DNA of 64,000 nucleotides from Paenibacillus sp. DMB20. GTDB taxonomy: Bacteria; Bacillota; Bacilli; Paenibacillales; Paenibacillaceae. The position numbers and the translations under genes were made by a program. This document shows positions 19,239 to 30,138 of this stretch, piece after piece. Location of the stretch: positions 1 through 64,000 of the forward strand of contig NZ_LAZU01000028.1 in NCBI RefSeq assembly GCF_000987955.1, written 5' to 3'. The first letter of the stretch is position 1. Each line of letters begins with the position of its first letter. The notes under the pieces were generated by a model, which worked only from the letters and a program-made list of their open reading frames with translations, was not told the origin of the DNA and did not search any database.

Positions 19239-20649
19239 TTGTCTGTAGATTATGCGTTGGAGAAATTTTTTCAAGTTACGTTTTCGGATGATAAAACCGT
19301 TGCGTACGTGCAGCTTTCCGATTGGGAAGAAGGCTTTGGCTGCGAGCCGGAGGAACTCGAGCAGTTTCTTCGGAAACGAGGAATCAAGTACGGGATCCAG
19401 CATGATGCGATTAACCGGATCGCCGGGCATGCGGAAGAATACCAATACAGCAGGACGCCTGTAGCAATGGGGACGGAACCTGTCCATGGGGAAAACGGCC
19501 GGATTGAGTTTAAGGTGGACCTTGGGGACAAAGAGACATCCCGTCCCTTGGAGACGGCAGACGGGAAGGTCGACTACAAGGAAATTACCAGGCTGAACAA
19601 TGTCAGAAAAGGACAGCTTCTCGCCGTGCGCATTCCGGCAAAGCCGGGCGTTCCCGGCACAGCCGTTACCGGGGAAGAAATCCCATGCAAACCGGGTAAA
19701 GAGGCCCAATTTAAAATCGGTAAAAACGTGGTGGTCGATCCGGAACAAAACGTCATGTACGCCGCCATTGACGGCCTGCTTACGAAAACGGAAAAAGGCA
19801 AAATCAACGTGTTTCCCGTTTACGAGATCAACGGGGATGTTGACTACAGCATCGGCAACATCGATTTTGTAGGGACCGTGGTGATTCGTGGAAACGTATT
19901 ATCCGGCTTCCGGATAAAAGCGGCCGGGGACATCAGGATCACCGGGTTCGTGGAAGGCGCGGAGCTGGAAGCGGAGGGCTCGATTGATATTTCCGGAGGA
20001 ATCATCGGCTACAACAAGGGTTACGTCAAAGCCGGGCATAACGTCAAAAGCGCGTTCGTCCAGGACGGCAACGTCATTGCGGGAGCCGACGTTAACGTTT
20101 CCCAAAGCATCATGCATTCGAATGTCCGGGCGGGCCAAAACGTCTTTTGCAACGGTACAAAGGGATTGATCGTCGGCGGGAGCATTCAAGCCGGGGAGAG
20201 AGTGGTTGCGCGCACGGTCGGAAACAGCACGTCGACGACGACCGTCATCGAAGTAGGCGTTTTGCCCGAGCTCCGGAACGAATTGGGCGAGCTGAGGGTC
20301 AAATTAAAGCAGCAGCTGGAAAGCATGGACAAAACGGATAAAGCGCTTTATCTATTGAACCAGTTGGCCGCGTCGGGACAACTGCCGCCGGATAAGCTCG
20401 CGCTTCGCATCAAGCTGAATGCCACCAAAAAAATCCAATATGGCCGAACAGAAAGAAACCCGGGAACGCATGCTTGAAATTGAGCGTATGCTGGAGGATA
20501 CGGGAAAAGCCAAAGTGGACATCATCAAAACGATATACGGCGGGGCGAAAATCGTGATTGGAAGATACACCCGTTTCATCAAGGATCCGACACAACGGGT
20601 TTCTTTTTATTATCATGAGGGTGACATCACGATGGTGCCTATGCTGTAG
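19239..20649 (+). CDS. fapA: FapA (DUF342) family protein (frameshift)
   Basis: About 469 aa after repair. It has an N-terminal domain, then a DUF342 beta-helix core rich in G-D/N repeats (VDYSIGNIDFVGTVVIRGNV, AAGDIRITGFVEGAELEAEG), and a C-terminal coiled coil. An A7 run at 20427-20433, where 6 are expected, breaks the frame within the coiled coil; the continuation is KKSNMAEQKETRERMLEIER and ends at 20649. Start is TTG 19239, 9 nt after GGAAGGGGG (19221-19229). A nearby ATG at 19234 is in another frame and stops after four codons. The exact role in flagellation is unsettled. Confidence 0.85.
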
Positions 20650-20709
20650 ATCGCCTTTTTATTATTATCAAGCCGGACACAACCATTACAACAGGACGGG
20701 GTGATTCCA

Positions 20710-21019
20710 TTGAGTTTGAAATCGGTGGAAATGCAAATTGCGGTGCCGCGGACCAGTGAGGCGAGCAGAATCCAACAAGAGCATCATCAGCGTCCGACCC
20801 AGGACCAGTCGTTCTTGGCCGGGGAACATATCAAGCAGAGCAGACAGGCTGCCCAGAGGAGTACGGAGATCGACGAAACGGCGGAATCCGCGGTCCGGGA
20901 TGGCGGATCCGGGCATTCGCCCGAACAGGGCGGAGACGGTCACGGACAAAAAAGAACGGGCTCCGGAACAGCCTGTGGAGCATCCGTACAAAGGCCGAAA
21001 CTTCGACATATCCCTTTAA
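20710..21019 (+). CDS. Small conserved-looking hypothetical protein (frameshift)
   Basis: About 102 aa after repair; hydrophilic and Gln/Arg/Glu-rich. In the first frame the reading is good to GDGHGQ. At the A6 run 20948-20953, taken as A5, it passes to KERAPEQPVEHPYKGRNFDI and stops at 21019. That ending looks like a real short conserved C-terminus, whereas the unshifted frame continues with low-quality sequence to 21093. TTG 20710 or GTG 20701 could be the start, behind CAGGACGGGG. It sits in the motility operon between fapA and the swrB-like gene. Function unknown. Confidence 0.6.
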
Positions 21020-21143
21020 GGGGCAGTTATGAAAGGAACCTGAAGTCGGATCTTGAGTTCATAAAATCTGGCATGAAGAACACGCACTTTTAACAGACGG
21101 CAACGATTGCAGAAATTAAAGGCACACAAAGGAGTTAACAGCT

Positions 21144-21680
21144 TTGAACCCATGGATCTATATCGTCCTCCTAGGAATCGCCGCGCTGCTATATGCGCTT
21201 TTGCTTCCCAAACGTCGCGAGGAATCGGCTGCAAGCGATCAGCTTGTCAAGGAAATGGAGTCTACCCTGGAGCAGTATATGGGAGAAATTCAACTGGAAA
21301 ACGAACAGCTTCTGCAGCTCGTCGGCCAGATGAAGCAGGAGCAGGCGGCCAAGCAGACTGCGCAGCAGGAGCAGTTGAATGAAATCAGGCAGCGTCTGCT
21401 CTCCACGGAGCAGCAGCTTGCTGCGGTTGAACAGCGCTTAAATGAAGCGGAAAAATCGATATCGACGGCAGTGGCGGAAATCTCGGCCGGATCCTCATCT
21501 GCAGCTGCCGGGGAGGAACCGAAGCCCCAACCGATTCCCTCCATTAAAGACCGTTACTACGAGCTGTTTCAGATGTTTGAAGCAGGAAAATCCATCGATA
21601 TGATTGCCAAGGCAGCCGGAATGCAGCGCGGTGAGGTTCAACTGATCTTTCAACTGGCCAAGCAGGAGGAATCGCCGTGA
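21144..21680 (+). CDS. swrB: SwrB-like membrane protein (DUF6115-type C-terminus)
   Basis: 178 aa. One N-terminal membrane helix (residues 4-20, IYIVLLGIAALLYALLL), a long coiled coil (about 30-115) and a C-terminal helix-turn-helix-like segment (FEAGKSIDMIAKAAGMQRGEVQLI). The layout and place, after sigD and before rpsB, match B. subtilis SwrB, which activates assembly of the flagellar export apparatus. Sequence identity to SwrB cannot be measured here, so the symbol is by architecture and synteny. TTG start after AAAGGAG. Confidence 0.7.
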   Translation: MNPWIYIVLLGIAALLYALLLPKRREESAASDQLVKEMESTLEQYMGEIQLENEQLLQLVGQMKQEQAAKQTAQQEQLNEIRQRLLSTEQQLAAVEQRLNEAEKSISTAVAEISAGSSSAAAGEEPKPQPIPSIKDRYYELFQMFEAGKSIDMIAKAAGMQRGEVQLIFQLAKQEESP

Positions 21681-22288
21681 TCAAGAACCGTACGTTTATG
21701 ATGGGGCTCGGTGCAGGTCTCGTGCTCGGGGCGGTGCTGCTGCAGCTGATGCTGGTGGGCGAACGCAGCATGACATCCGGAGAAGAGCGGGAATGGAGCA
21801 AGGAGCAGGTGGTCAAGGCGGCCGAATCTCTAAATCTTCAAGTCGTTGAAAGTTCGGACGAGCTGATGACCGAGGAGCAGTGGGAGGAGAAAAGGAAGAG
21901 CAAGAACGGAGAATCGCAGGGAACTTCTAACGGATCACCATCCCGGCCGTCCGATGCCGGCACGCCGGATTCGCCCAAAAAACCCGTGTCGCCGAAAGAA
22001 TCAAAGTCTCCGGCGGATTCGCCGGATGCCAAGAAGCCTTCAGTTCCGAAAGATCCGACGCCTGCGGAGATCGCCTATGTGATCAAGCGCGGAAATTTGG
22101 CGGATGTGGCGAAGGGACTGCAGAATGCCGGTATCATCAAGGATAAAGAGGCGTTTATTAAAGCGGCAACCGCTAAAGGGATTAATAAATTCATCCAGCA
22201 GGGCACCTTCTACTTTACTCCTGGCGAGGATGCAAACTCCATCATATCCAAAATATCGACGAAACCGCCGGAAAAACCGTCCAAGTAG
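21677..22288 (+). CDS. MltG/YceG-like LysM-domain membrane protein without catalytic domain
   Basis: 203 aa. An N-terminal membrane helix (about residues 8-26), a Ser/Pro/Lys-rich spacer (about 75-130), and a C-terminal module: NLADVAKGLQNAGIIKDKEAF, then IQQGTFYFTPGEDANSIISKI. That module resembles the LysM-like substrate-guiding domain of MltG endolytic transglycosylases, but the protein ends before any catalytic domain. The GTG start overlaps the swrB-like stop (GTGA). It might bind peptidoglycan around the flagellum, but this is inference. Confidence 0.65.
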   Translation: MIKNRTFMMGLGAGLVLGAVLLQLMLVGERSMTSGEEREWSKEQVVKAAESLNLQVVESSDELMTEEQWEEKRKSKNGESQGTSNGSPSRPSDAGTPDSPKKPVSPKESKSPADSPDAKKPSVPKDPTPAEIAYVIKRGNLADVAKGLQNAGIIKDKEAFIKAATAKGINKFIQQGTFYFTPGEDANSIISKISTKPPEKPSK

Positions 22289-22313
22289 CCATTAGGCCAG
22301 CGAGGCGGTTTTT
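22262..22313 (+). terminator. Candidate terminator of the fla/che operon
   Basis: AAACCGCC at 22262-22269 pairs with GGCGGTTT at 22304-22311, followed by T. The hairpin overlaps the last codons of the MltG-like gene, and the loop is long (34 nt), so strength is uncertain. Confidence 0.45.
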
Positions 22314-22452
22314 CGAAATATTTTAGAGGCACAAGCCAACGCTTTTTTCAAAGGACGTAGGGAGGGTTTCTGCTTGGTGTGCCGTAGTCCATAACGGCCG
22401 GCAGCCGTACATACATGATATGTTGAAGCTGTTTTGCAGCGCACAAAAATAA

Positions 22453-22481
22453 TTGCATCCGCCCTTTGATTATGATATAGT
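22453..22481 (+). promoter_or_regulatory. Sigma-A promoter of rpsB-tsf
   Basis: TTGCAT (22453-22458), 17-nt spacer, TATAGT (22476-22481). The leader to the rpsB start is about 115 nt and could hold an S2 autoregulatory element, which I cannot resolve. The stretch 22314-22452 shows no gene. Confidence 0.75.
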
Positions 22482-22604
22482 AATTGACGGTGTTAAAACA
22501 CACGCCAGAGTGATTTCGTTAAGGGTGCTTCCGAAATGGAAGTCTTAGCGGGAAATGACCTTGGCGGAGGGCACACAAAAACCAAATTTAGGAGGTGCGT
22601 GAAG

Positions 22605-23303
22605 ATGGCAGTAATCTCCATGAAGCAGCTTTTGGAAGCTGGGGTACACTTCGGTCACCAGACTCGTCGCTGGAACCCAAAAATGGACAAATATATCTTC
22701 ACTGAAAGAAACGGTATTTACATCATTGACCTGCAAAAAACGGTCAAGAAAGTGGAAGAAGCTTTTAACTTCGTAAAAAGCGTCGCCGCTGAGAACGGAA
22801 CAATCCTGTTCGTAGGAACGAAAAAACAAGCTCAAGATTCCGTTAAGGAAGAAGCTGAACGTTGCGGAATGTACTACATCAACCAACGTTGGCTCGGCGG
22901 AACCCTGACTAACTTCGAAACGATCCAAAAACGCATCAACCGTCTGAAAGAATTGGAAAGATGGGAAGAGGACGGCACGTTCGAAGTGTTGCCTAAGAAA
23001 GAGGTTATCATTCTCCGCAAAGAGAAAGACCGCCTCGAGAAATTCCTGGGCGGCATCAAGAACATGAAGGGCCTTCCAAGCGCTTTGTTCGTCATCGATC
23101 CTCGCAAAGAGCGTATTGCGGTTGCCGAAGCTCGCAAATTGGGCATCCCAATCGTGGGTATCGTGGACACCAACTGTGATCCGGACGAAATCGACTATGT
23201 TATCCCGGGCAACGACGACGCGATCCGCGCCGTTAAATTGCTGACCGGCAAAATGGCCGATGCCGTTGTGGAAGCTCACCAAGGCGAAGAAACAACAGCC
23301 TAA
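22605..23303 (+). CDS. rpsB: 30S ribosomal protein S2
   Basis: 232 aa, full length. Diagnostic segments are [32 protein letters not shown] and [22 protein letters not shown] (22592-22599) sets ATG 22605; an in-frame start at 22536 is not needed. Codon use is ribosomal-protein-like. First gene after the motility operon, with its own promoter. Confidence 0.98.
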   Translation: MAVISMKQLLEAGVHFGHQTRRWNPKMDKYIFTERNGIYIIDLQKTVKKVEEAFNFVKSVAAENGTILFVGTKKQAQDSVKEEAERCGMYYINQRWLGGTLTNFETIQKRINRLKELERWEEDGTFEVLPKKEVIILRKEKDRLEKFLGGIKNMKGLPSALFVIDPRKERIAVAEARKLGIPIVGIVDTNCDPDEIDYVIPGNDDAIRAVKLLTGKMADAVVEAHQGEETTA

Positions 23304-23336
23304 TATCAGGTTGATGTATAAAGAATGAATTAAATG

Positions 23337-23381
23337 AAAAGGGTGGTTGGTAGGTGGATAACCTCTCACTGCCCTTTTTTT
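23337..23381 (+). terminator. Attenuator-like hairpin between rpsB and tsf
   Basis: AAAAGGG (23337-23343) pairs with CCCTTTT (23372-23378), with an inner AGGT/ACCT helix and a T7 run. It probably gives partial termination between the two genes. Confidence 0.5.
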
Positions 23382-23453
23382 AAGGTCAGAAATGCAACGA
23401 ATGATTGGAAAAACAGGACTATAAAGTCAATTCACACATTGGAGGGAATATCT

Positions 23454-24104
23454 ATGGCAGTATCAGCTAGTGCTGTAAAAGAGCTTCGTGAAAGAACAGG
23501 CGCAGGTATGCTGGATTGCAAGAAAGCACTTGACGAAACAAACGGCGACATCGACAAAGCGATCGCGCTTCTTCGTGAAAAAGGTTTGTCCGCAGCGGCA
23601 AGCAAAGCGGGACGGATCGCAACCGAAGGCGTTGTGGAATCCTACATCCACGGCGGCGGACGCATCGGCGTTCTGGTAGAAATCAACTGCGAAACCGACT
23701 TTGTCGGCAAAACCGACCAGTTCAAGGAGTTCGCGCGCGATATCGCCATGCACATAGCGGCGGCAAGCCCGAAATACGTTCGTCGCGAGGAAGTTCCTAC
23801 GGAAGAGCTCGAGAAGGAAAAAGAAATTTTGAAAGCTCAAGCCCTGAACGAAGGCAAGCCTGAAAAAATCGTTGAAAAAATGGTTGAAGGCCGCATCAAC
23901 AAATACTACGAAGAGCACTGTCTGCTTGAGCAAGCCTTTATCAAAGATCCTGATAAAACAATTGACGCGCTGCTTAACGAAAAAATCAGCACGATTGGCG
24001 AGAACATCTCCATCCGTCGTTTTGTCCGTTATGAGCTGGGCGAAGGTCTTGAGAAGAAACAGGACAACTTTGTTGAAGAAGTTATGTCCCAGGTGAAAAA
24101 GTAA
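23454..24104 (+). CDS. tsf: Translation elongation factor Ts
   Basis: 216 aa. N-terminal UBA-like domain ([19 protein letters not shown]) and the EF-Tu contact motif ETDFVGK. It recycles EF-Tu·GDP. ATG 23454 follows GGAGGGA; the upstream in-frame start at 23334 crosses the attenuator and is rejected. Ends VMSQVKK. Confidence 0.98.
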   Translation: MAVSASAVKELRERTGAGMLDCKKALDETNGDIDKAIALLREKGLSAAASKAGRIATEGVVESYIHGGGRIGVLVEINCETDFVGKTDQFKEFARDIAMHIAAASPKYVRREEVPTEELEKEKEILKAQALNEGKPEKIVEKMVEGRINKYYEEHCLLEQAFIKDPDKTIDALLNEKISTIGENISIRRFVRYELGEGLEKKQDNFVEEVMSQVKK

Positions 24105-24139
24105 GCCGATAGCGGCTGACATAGTCTTGCCAAAAGAGT

Positions 24140-24165
24140 GGAACACATTGTGTTCCTTCTTTTTT
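24140..24165 (+). terminator. Terminator of rpsB-tsf
   Basis: GGAACAC (24140-24146), loop ATT, GTGTTCC (24150-24156), then TTCTTTTTT. Perfect 7-bp stem. Confidence 0.85.
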
Positions 24166-24245
24166 AAAAATATATGACAGTAGCCTTAGATCAAGAAAAA
24201 CTCCCACCGTTTGCAGTTGACTTTTCGATGCTGCAGGCAGAAGTT

Positions 24246-25211
<966 letters not shown>

Positions 25212-25212
<1 letters not shown>

Positions 25213-25767
25213 TGCCGCAATCGGTAAAAAAGAATGCTGAAGAACGCATGGAGAAGGCGATTCTGTCTTTAAAACGCGATCTCGCTACCCTGCGTGCCGG
25301 CCGTGCAAGCTCGTCGCTGCTCGACCGGATCCAAGTGGAGTATTACGGAGCCCCGACTCCCGTAAACCAGCTTGCCAATATTACGACACCGGATTCCCGT
25401 ACGCTGATGATTCAGCCTTGGGACAAATCCTCATTGGGGGATATAGAAAAAGCGATCATGAAATCGGATCTCGGACTGACGCCGGCAAACGACGGAAACC
25501 AAATCCGTCTGTCCATTCCACCGTTGACGGAGGAACGCAGAACCGAACTCGTGAAAATGACGAAGAAATTCGGCGAGGAAGCGAAAGTGGCCATCCGCAA
25601 CATTCGCCGGGATGCCAACGATGACATTAAAAAAAATGGAGAAAACCGATATTTCCGAGGACGAGTCCCGGAGACATCAGGAAGATATCCAGAAGACGAC
25701 CGATAAATTTATCGCGGAAGTCGACAAAGTACTCGTTGCTAAAGAAAAAGAGATCATGGAAGTATAA
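25212..25767 (+). CDS. frr: Ribosome recycling factor (frameshift)
   Basis: About 184 aa after repair, the usual length. Family segments: [23 protein letters not shown]-type helix 3, and [12 protein letters not shown]. An A8 run at 25629-25636, where A7 is expected, breaks the frame; with A7 the C-terminus continues [16 protein letters not shown] and ends at 25767. frr is indispensable in bacteria, so a true null is very unlikely. RRF splits post-termination ribosomes with EF-G. Confidence 0.95.
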
Positions 25768-25808
25768 GAGACTTCGGCCCCTCCGTCTTCGGTGGGGTTT
25801 TGGTCTCT
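25767..25808 (+). terminator. Terminator after frr
   Basis: Outer arms AGAGAC/GTCTCT enclose CCCC-T-CCG, TCTT loop, CGG-T-GGGG, followed by TTTTT at 25797-25801. Confidence 0.7.
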
Positions 25809-25838
25809 TCAAGCAGAGTGATGCCTGGAGGAAATGGA

Positions 25839-26606
25839 ATGATCAAACGGGTTCGATCGTGGTTGAATCAGGAGGACAGTCAGCAGGGGTTCCGGCTCTC
25901 TCCGGATAATATTCCGCATCATGTCGCCATTATCATGGACGGCAACGGACGATGGGCGAAGAAGCGCGGGCTTCCGCGCATTTTGGGCCATCAAAACGGG
26001 ATGAAGGCGGTCAAGAGAGCGGCGATTGCGGCGGATGAATTGGGGATCAAAATATTGACGATGTATGCTTTTTCAACGGAAAACTGGAAGCGTCCCAAGG
26101 ATGAGGTCGATTTCCTGATGAAGCTTCCGCAAGAGTTTCTGGCGATTGAGCTGGAGGAACTGATCGAGAAAAATGTCCGGGTAACCATGATGGGCCATCC
26201 GGAAGATCTTCCTTCGCATACGCTGGATGCCATGAGAGAAGCGGTGTCGAGGACGGCGAATAATGACGGGCTTGTTTTGAATTTTGCGTTGAATTATGGC
26301 GGACGCAAGGAGATCACCGAATGTCTTAAATCGATGGGACGCGACATTCGTGAGGGGACCCTTCGGCCTGAGGATATTACCGAAGAATTGATCGGTTCAC
26401 GGCTTCTTTCGAGCGATCTGCCTGATCCGGATCTGTTGATCCGAACGAGCGGAGAGCTGCGGCTCAGCAATTTTATGCTGTGGCAGCTCGCATACAGCGA
26501 ATTATGGTTTACCGATATCCTATGGCCCGAATTTACCAGGGAACATCTGGAAAAAGCTGTTGCCGAATATCAACACAGAACCCGCCGTTACGGCGGTTTG
26601 ACTTAA
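25839..26606 (+). CDS. uppS: Undecaprenyl diphosphate synthase (cis-prenyltransferase)
   Basis: 255 aa. Catalytic D34 in IIMDGNGRWAKKRGLPRILG, plus the conserved STENWKRP and the C-terminal ELWFTDILWPEF. It makes the C55 lipid carrier for wall synthesis. ATG 25839 follows GGAGG; upstream in-frame codons fall in the terminator. Confidence 0.97.
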   Translation: MIKRVRSWLNQEDSQQGFRLSPDNIPHHVAIIMDGNGRWAKKRGLPRILGHQNGMKAVKRAAIAADELGIKILTMYAFSTENWKRPKDEVDFLMKLPQEFLAIELEELIEKNVRVTMMGHPEDLPSHTLDAMREAVSRTANNDGLVLNFALNYGGRKEITECLKSMGRDIREGTLRPEDITEELIGSRLLSSDLPDPDLLIRTSGELRLSNFMLWQLAYSELWFTDILWPEFTREHLEKAVAEYQHRTRRYGGLT

Positions 26607-26625
26607 GCTTGGAGGATGGGACGTA

Positions 26626-27426
26626 ATGAAACAGCGATTGATTACCGGAATTATAGCGGGAGCGGTCTTTTTGGGATTATGTTTCATGGGCGGTCTTTGG
26701 TATCATCTTCTGGTTCTGGCCATGTCCCTGATCGGCTTTTACGAATTTGCCAAAATGGCGAAGATGTCACCGTTCGGCGGAACGGCGATCATCGGTTACC
26801 TGGGCGTTCTCGCGTTTGTGTTTCCGTGGAGGCTGACGGACGTCTCATTCGTCCTGTCCTGGGAGCAGGTGATCTGGCTGGTGATGGTGCTCTTTCTGCT
26901 GGTGACCGTTGCCAGCAAAAACAGGGTTCCCATCCAGCAGGTTTCTTTACTGTTTTTGGCAGCCGTGTACGTCGGCGTCGGGTTTTCCTCCATTGCGGAA
27001 TCCCGGAATACGCCGGACGGCAACGGGCTGTTTTGGACATTCCTGCTGCTGGCATCGATCTGGGCCAGCGACGCCGGTGCTTATTTTGTCGGGCGCAAGC
27101 TTGGACGCATGAAGCTATGGCCCGCCATCAGTCCGAACAAAACGGTGGAAGGGGCGCTCGGTGGCGTTTTGATTGCCGTTTTGACCGCAATTGTTTTTTC
27201 GCTGTTTTCAGGCGGATTGCTCCCGCTTGGCAATGCCGTTCTTATCGGGCTTGCCAGCGCCGTTGCCGGACAGCTCGGAGATCTTGTGCAGTCGGCCTAT
27301 AAACGAATTTTCGGCGTAAAGGATTCCGGCAATCTGCTGCCGGGACACGGCGGCATTCTGGACCGGTGCGACAGCTGGATTATCGTGTTTCCTTTTGTAC
27401 ATATGATAGGCCTGCTGCCATATTGA
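26626..27426 (+). CDS. cdsA: Phosphatidate cytidylyltransferase (CDP-DAG synthase)
   Basis: 266 aa, about seven or eight hydrophobic segments. The signature near the C-terminus is [20 protein letters not shown]. The Cys before the last Asp is uncommon but outside the fixed positions. It makes CDP-diacylglycerol for phospholipids. ATG after GGAGGATGGG, 19 nt from uppS. Confidence 0.95.
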   Translation: MKQRLITGIIAGAVFLGLCFMGGLWYHLLVLAMSLIGFYEFAKMAKMSPFGGTAIIGYLGVLAFVFPWRLTDVSFVLSWEQVIWLVMVLFLLVTVASKNRVPIQQVSLLFLAAVYVGVGFSSIAESRNTPDGNGLFWTFLLLASIWASDAGAYFVGRKLGRMKLWPAISPNKTVEGALGGVLIAVLTAIVFSLFSGGLLPLGNAVLIGLASAVAGQLGDLVQSAYKRIFGVKDSGNLLPGHGGILDRCDSWIIVFPFVHMIGLLPY

Positions 27427-27445
27427 GGAAAGGACAGATGCAGAT

Positions 27446-28585
27446 ATGAAAAAAATCAGCTTGCTCGGTTCGACGGGTTCCATAGGAACACAAACTTTGG
27501 ATGTGGTATCCAACTACCGTGAAGCTTTTCAAATTGAAGGCTTGGCCGCAGGAAGCAATACGGATCTGCTCCTTAAACAGGCAAGGGAGTTCAAACCGAA
27601 AAAAGTTTCCGTGGCTACCAAGGAATTGGCTGACCGTATTCGAGAGGATCTGCCTGCCGGCACCCAGTTGTATTACGGCACCGAAGGATTAATCGAAATC
27701 GCGGCCGGAACGGAAGCCGAGATGGTCGTAACCGCCGTCATGGGCAGCATGGGGCTTCCTTCAACTTTGGCGGCCATCGAGGCCGGCAAGACGATCGGGC
27801 TTGCGAATAAGGAGACGCTGATTACGGCAGGACATCTCGTAACGAAACGGGCCGAGGCAAAAGGCGTGAAACTTCTTCCGATCGACAGCGAGCATTCGGC
27901 CATTTTTCAATGCTTGAACGGCGAGCGCCGAAAGGATATCGATGTTATTACTCTAACGGCTTCCGGCGGTTCGTTCCGGGACCTGAACCGGGATCAATTG
28001 AAGCAGGTAACGGTTGAGGATGCGCTTAAGCATCCGAACTGGTCCATGGGGGCAAAAATTACGATCGATTCGGCGACGATGGTGAACAAAGGGCTGGAAG
28101 TCATGGAAGCACATTGGTTGTTCGGCCTTCCTTACGAACAAATCCAAGTGCTGCTACATCCTGAAAGCATTGTTCATTCGTTCATTCAGTTCAAGGATAC
28201 CAGCATCATCGCACAGCTCGGAAATCCCGATATGAGAGTACCTATACAGTACGCTTTGACCTATCCGGAACGCTGGCCTTCCAGTTCTCCGAAGTTATCG
28301 CTTGCGGAAGCGGGAAAGCTGCATTTTCGTGAAATGGATTTTGACCGTTTTCCTTGTTTAAGGCTGGCTTACGAATGTGGTAAAATGGGAGGGACGGCTC
28401 CTGCCGTGTTTAACGCTGCCAACGAAACGGCCGTTGCTCGTTTTCTAAATCGGGAAATATCGTTTCTCCAAATTGAAAACATTATCGAAGAAGTGTTGAA
28501 CCGACATGACAACAAGCCGGAACCGTCTTTGGAGGTTATTGAGGAAAGCGACCGCTTAGCCCGCGAACTGGCCTCGCGCCTTTAG
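27446..28585 (+). CDS. dxr: 1-deoxy-D-xylulose 5-phosphate reductoisomerase
   Basis: 379 aa. NADPH-binding start [19 protein letters not shown], substrate site around [14 protein letters not shown] and TASGGSFRD, and the late [12 protein letters not shown]. It carries out the second step of the MEP isoprenoid pathway, feeding uppS in the same cluster. Intact. Confidence 0.97.
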   Translation: MKKISLLGSTGSIGTQTLDVVSNYREAFQIEGLAAGSNTDLLLKQAREFKPKKVSVATKELADRIREDLPAGTQLYYGTEGLIEIAAGTEAEMVVTAVMGSMGLPSTLAAIEAGKTIGLANKETLITAGHLVTKRAEAKGVKLLPIDSEHSAIFQCLNGERRKDIDVITLTASGGSFRDLNRDQLKQVTVEDALKHPNWSMGAKITIDSATMVNKGLEVMEAHWLFGLPYEQIQVLLHPESIVHSFIQFKDTSIIAQLGNPDMRVPIQYALTYPERWPSSSPKLSLAEAGKLHFREMDFDRFPCLRLAYECGKMGGTAPAVFNAANETAVARFLNREISFLQIENIIEEVLNRHDNKPEPSLEVIEESDRLARELASRL

Positions 28586-28712
28586 GAATCCGTAACGATC
28601 ACAAATCTCCCTGAAAAAAGCTGACAGCATGTGATTCTCTTGTGACCGACAGGAGAATAATGATAATCTATAAGGACATACTGCGTTCTCGGAGAAAAGG
28701 GGGATGTCAATA

Positions 28713-29988
28713 TTGGAAATGGTGCAGGTTGTTTTTTTTAACGGTGCTCATGTTTTTTGTCATCGTGACGGTGCATGAATGGGGGCACTACTACTTCGCC
28801 AAACGTGCGGGTATTTTGGTTCGTGAGTTTGCGATCGGTTTCGGCCCGAAACTGTTCTCGTATAAACGGAATGAAACTCAATTCACGCTTCGGCTGCTTC
28901 CATTCGGCGGATATGCGCGCATGGCCGGTGAGGATCCGGAACTGATCGAGATCCAGGCGGGACAGACGATAGCCGTCAGGTTGGACAGCGACAATAAGGT
29001 TAAGCGAATTTACCTGGATCAACTGGATAACCGCAAGAACGTCATTCGCGGGGAAGTGCAGTTTATCGATCTGGAAGAACGCCTGTCGCTCCGTTTGGAC
29101 GTGGACGGGGAGTTTCAGCAGTATGAAGTTCATCCCCAGGCCATGATGGTTTCCAAGGGCACGGAAACCCAAATCGCCCCGAAAAACCGCCAGTTCGGCA
29201 GCAAAACCGTCGGCCAGCGGGCCTTGGCGATCTTTGCGGGTCCGGTTATGAACTTTATTCTGGCCTTCGTATTATTCGCTCTGCACATTCAAATGGCGGG
29301 GATTCCGATTGAGAACCCGTCGTACGTGCAGATCGGAGAGATCACGAAAGGCATGCCTGCCGATGAAGCCAAGCTTCAAGAAGGCGACATCATCGAAACG
29401 GTAAACGGTACCGCCATCGGTGCCGATTACAAGAAAATGATACAGCTGATCGCCGATTCCAAGGACAAGCCCATGGACTGGACCGTGCGGCGCGGAGAGC
29501 AGGTATTCAACGTAACCCTAACCCCGCGCTCGATGGAAGGTCAGGAGGGCGGAAAAGTCGGAATCGTGCCTGAGCTTCCAAGCCGTTCGGCCGGGGTGGT
29601 TGAAACCATAACCGGTGCGGGAACGGCGATGGTGGATACGACGAATATCATATTCCAAGGCTTCAGCCAGCTGATCCAAAAGTTTTCCATGGACGATCTG
29701 GGGGGCCCCGTACGAACCTTTGAGGTAACGGGTCAAATCGCCAAGCAGGGCATCGAGCAGCTCACATACTGGGCAGCGATTCTCAGTCTGTATTTGGGGA
29801 TATTCAACCTTCTGCCGGTTCCTGCATTGGACGGAAGCCGGCTTATTTTCCTCGGGGTGGAGGCGCTGCGGGGCAAGCCGATTGATCCGAACCGGGAAGG
29901 CATGGTTCATTTTATCGGTTTCGCGATGCTGTTTCTGTTAATGATTGCCGTAACATATAACGACATTTTGCGTTTGATTAACGGTTAA
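28713..29988 (+). CDS. rseP: Site-2 intramembrane metalloprotease RseP/RasP (5' frameshift)
   Basis: About 424 aa after repair. Zinc motif H21-E22-x-x-H25 (HEWGHYYFAK) in helix 1, a PDZ domain (about residues 200-280) and the third metal ligand in NLLPVPALDGSRL. It cleaves anti-sigma factors and signal-peptide remnants in the membrane. TTG 28713 follows AAAAGGGGG, but a T8 run at 28732-28739, where 7 are expected, shifts the frame at codon 7. With T7 it reads MEMVQVVFLTVLMFF, a normal RasP start. The in-frame alternative from 28642 lacks family similarity before the helix. Confidence 0.92.
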
Positions 29989-30000
29989 CTGACTGAAGAT

Positions 30001-30045
30001 TTACGGCTCGGTGCGCCAGCCGCACGCGGGCCGTAATTTTTTTTT
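30001..30045 (+). terminator. Terminator after rseP
   Basis: TTACGGC (30001-30007) pairs with GCCGTAA (30030-30036), with inner GTGCG/CGCAC and a T9 run. Confidence 0.88.
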
Positions 30046-30138
30046 CGTAAGGCCATGGACCGGTAGGGGATTCAAGATACCTTACAGCCGATCTTGCTTC
30101 ATACTTTGATGTTTTCGTATAGGAGGACAAGTATTCTT

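Noticed and set aside
30046..30138. T-box leader upstream of proS
   Set aside because: The gap is under 100 nt after a terminator and I see no T-box sequence or specifier stem.
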